A stretch of DNA of 7,999 nucleotides from contig CAMWLX010000142.1 of the NCBI GenBank assembly GCA_947175225.1, forward strand, positions 1 through 7,999, given 5' to 3'. Positions 6,650-7,999 of the stretch are shown here, one piece after another. How positions within the stretch are numbered: the first letter of the stretch is position 1; each line of letters opens with the position of its first letter. Both the position numbers and the translations under genes were made by a program. This DNA comes from an uncultured Porphyromonadaceae bacterium. Lineage in GTDB: Bacteria; Bacteroidota; Bacteroidia; Bacteroidales; Muribaculaceae. The notes below the pieces were generated by a model. The model was not told where the DNA came from. It saw only the letters and a list, made by a program, of their open reading frames with translations, and ran no database searches.

Positions 6650-7945
6650 ATGAAATTATGGAACAAAGGCTTTGAGCCTGACAAAGCAATCGAGAAATTC
6701 ACCGTCGGCCAGGACAGAGAGCTTGACCTCCGACTCGCCAAATACGACGTTCAAGGTTCGATGGCTCACATCCGAATGCTCCAGTCAATCGGATTGTTGA
6801 CTAAAGAAGAACTTGACCTCCTCCTTCCTGCGTTGCAACAAATAGCCGACGAAATTGAACGTGGAGAATTTCAAATAGAAGATGGCGTAGAAGACGTCCA
6901 TTCGCAAGTGGAGTTTCTTCTTACTGAACGCCTTGGAGATGTAGGAAAAAAGATTCATTCCGGTCGCTCACGCAACGATCAAGTTCTCGTAGACCTGAAA
7001 CTTTTCTTCCGCGACGAACTCAAACATATCTCTGAAAGCATAAATCATCTCTTCGAAAAGCTGATCGAACTCTCCGAAAAGCATAAAGACAAACTTATGC
7101 CGGGCTATACACACCTTCAAGTAGCAATGCCCTCTTCTTTCGGATTATGGTTTGGAGCCTATGCCGAATCATTCACAGACGATATGCAGATGATAGTGGC
7201 TGCCTACAACATCGCCAACCAAAATCCGCTTGGGTCTGCTGCCGGCTACGGAAGTTCTTTCCCCCTCGACCGCGAGATGACCTCAGAACTTCTCAGCTTT
7301 TCTAATCCTCACTACAATGTGGTTGCAGCCCAAATGAGCAGAGGGAAAACAGAAAGAGCCGTAGCAGCAGCAATAGGAGCCGTAGCTTCAACTCTCGGAC
7401 ACCTTGCAATGGATGTCTGCATGTGGATGTGCAATAATTTTGCTTTCGTATCTTTCCCCGATGAGCTTACTACAGGCTCAAGCATCATGCCTCACAAGAA
7501 GAATCCGGATGTATTTGAAATCATGAGAGGCAAATGCAATCGCCTGCAATCCATACAGAATGAAATCGCTCTCCTCACGGCCAATCTCCCTCTCGGATAT
7601 AACCGCGACCTACAACTATTGAAAGACATTTTATTCCCTGCATCATCAGAACTAATAGAATGTCTCGATATGGCTACCTATATGCTTGGAGAAATCCGAA
7701 TAAAAGATAATATCCTCGACGATAGCCGCTACGACTATATTTTTACGGTAGAAGACGTCAATCGTCTTGTCCTCGAAGGAATGCCCTTCCGCGATGCATA
7801 CAAGAAAATTGGAATGGAAGTCCAAAACGGCACCTACCATCCCCACCGAGGTGTGCATCACACTCACCTCGGCAGCATAGGCAATCTTGCTAACTGCCAA
7901 ATCACATCTAAAATGGATACACTAATGAAAAAGCTCGGTCTCTGA
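6650..7945 (+). CDS. argH: Argininosuccinate lyase
   Basis: This last enzyme of the pathway splits argininosuccinate into arginine and fumarate; it is a homotetramer of the fumarase/aspartase superfamily. The 431-residue protein starts with the conserved LWNKGFEPDKAIEKFTVG. It then has DVHSQVEF (82-89), KIHSGRSRNDQV (101-112) and GYTHLQVAMP (152-161, with the catalytic-region His155). NPLGSAAGYGSSFPLDRE (192-209) and the superfamily signature GSSIMPHKKNPD (276-287) follow, the latter carrying the mobile-loop serines 277/278. Histidine replaces the more usual glutamine in PQKKNP, which I recall as normal for Bacteroidota ArgH. The ATG at 6650 gives a standard N-terminus, with the A/T-rich leader AACATATT and no Shine-Dalgarno sequence. 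The 3' end is embedded in a terminator hairpin, marking it as the last gene of the unit. Confidence 0.97.
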   Translation: MKLWNKGFEPDKAIEKFTVGQDRELDLRLAKYDVQGSMAHIRMLQSIGLLTKEELDLLLPALQQIADEIERGEFQIEDGVEDVHSQVEFLLTERLGDVGKKIHSGRSRNDQVLVDLKLFFRDELKHISESINHLFEKLIELSEKHKDKLMPGYTHLQVAMPSSFGLWFGAYAESFTDDMQMIVAAYNIANQNPLGSAAGYGSSFPLDREMTSELLSFSNPHYNVVAAQMSRGKTERAVAAAIGAVASTLGHLAMDVCMWMCNNFAFVSFPDELTTGSSIMPHKKNPDVFEIMRGKCNRLQSIQNEIALLTANLPLGYNRDLQLLKDILFPASSELIECLDMATYMLGEIRIKDNILDDSRYDYIFTVEDVNRLVLEGMPFRDAYKKIGMEVQNGTYHPHRGVHHTHLGSIGNLANCQITSKMDTLMKKLGL

Positions 7946-7960
7946 CCGAGCTTCTTCTTT
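7931..7960 (+). terminator. Intrinsic terminator overlapping the argH stop codon
   Basis: AAGCTCGGTC (7931-7940) and GACCGAGCTT (7944-7953) form a perfect 10-pair stem closed by the three-base loop TCT, followed by a pyrimidine-rich run ending CTTCTTT. The argH TGA (7943-7945) begins in the loop, so the last four sense codons form the left arm and the loop. The stem is preceded by A's (GAAAAAGCTC), so it may also work weakly on the opposite strand if a convergent gene lies beyond the window. The T-tract is interrupted by cytosines, which lowers the expected strength. Confidence 0.85.
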
Positions 7961-7999
7961 GATCTCGCTTTCTAATATAAAAAGTTATTTCTATCGCAA

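Overview
The window is a compact, same-strand arginine biosynthesis cluster from a member of the Bacteroidota, probably order Bacteroidales. Three things point there. The carbamoyltransferase looks, from memory, very close to the Bacteroides fragilis N-succinylornithine enzyme. The ArgG and ArgH types fit the same group. None of the genes has a clear Shine-Dalgarno sequence; their leaders are A-rich. A Muribaculaceae-like gut bacterium is possible, but the genus cannot be fixed from this sequence alone.

Layout, all on the + strand: the 3' end of a GNAT-family acyltransferase gene (1-267); an 88-base gap holding a perfect 27-base inverted repeat (283-309); argG (356-1576); argC (1573-2541, overlapping argG by four bases); argD (2547-3677); an argF'-type acylornithine carbamoyltransferase (3689-4648); argB (4654-5433); a 95-base gap with no recognisable signal; an ArgE/DapE-like M20 deacylase (5529-6599); a 50-base gap holding a degenerate copy of the same inverted repeat (6599-6625); argH (6650-7945); and an intrinsic terminator whose hairpin overlaps the argH stop codon (7931-7960). 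The last 39 bases show nothing recognisable. There are no tRNAs, rRNAs, mobile elements or CRISPR arrays.

Together the genes encode the acylated-citrulline route. Glutamate is N-acylated (the GNAT is the candidate), phosphorylated (ArgB), reduced (ArgC) and transaminated (ArgD) to N-acylornithine. This is carbamoylated while still acylated (ArgF'), deacylated to citrulline (the M20 enzyme), and converted to arginine by ArgG and ArgH. The acyl group is most likely succinyl rather than acetyl. The residue known to switch specificity in the carbamoyltransferase is alanine here: it is neither the proline of the B. fragilis enzyme nor the glutamate of the Xanthomonas acetylornithine enzyme.

The pathway is established biology rather than a new system. 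The points most worth a second look are the Ala90 specificity position, the GNAT with a four-cysteine tail as the likely first enzyme, and the repeated GTCAA/TTGAC palindrome before argG and argH.
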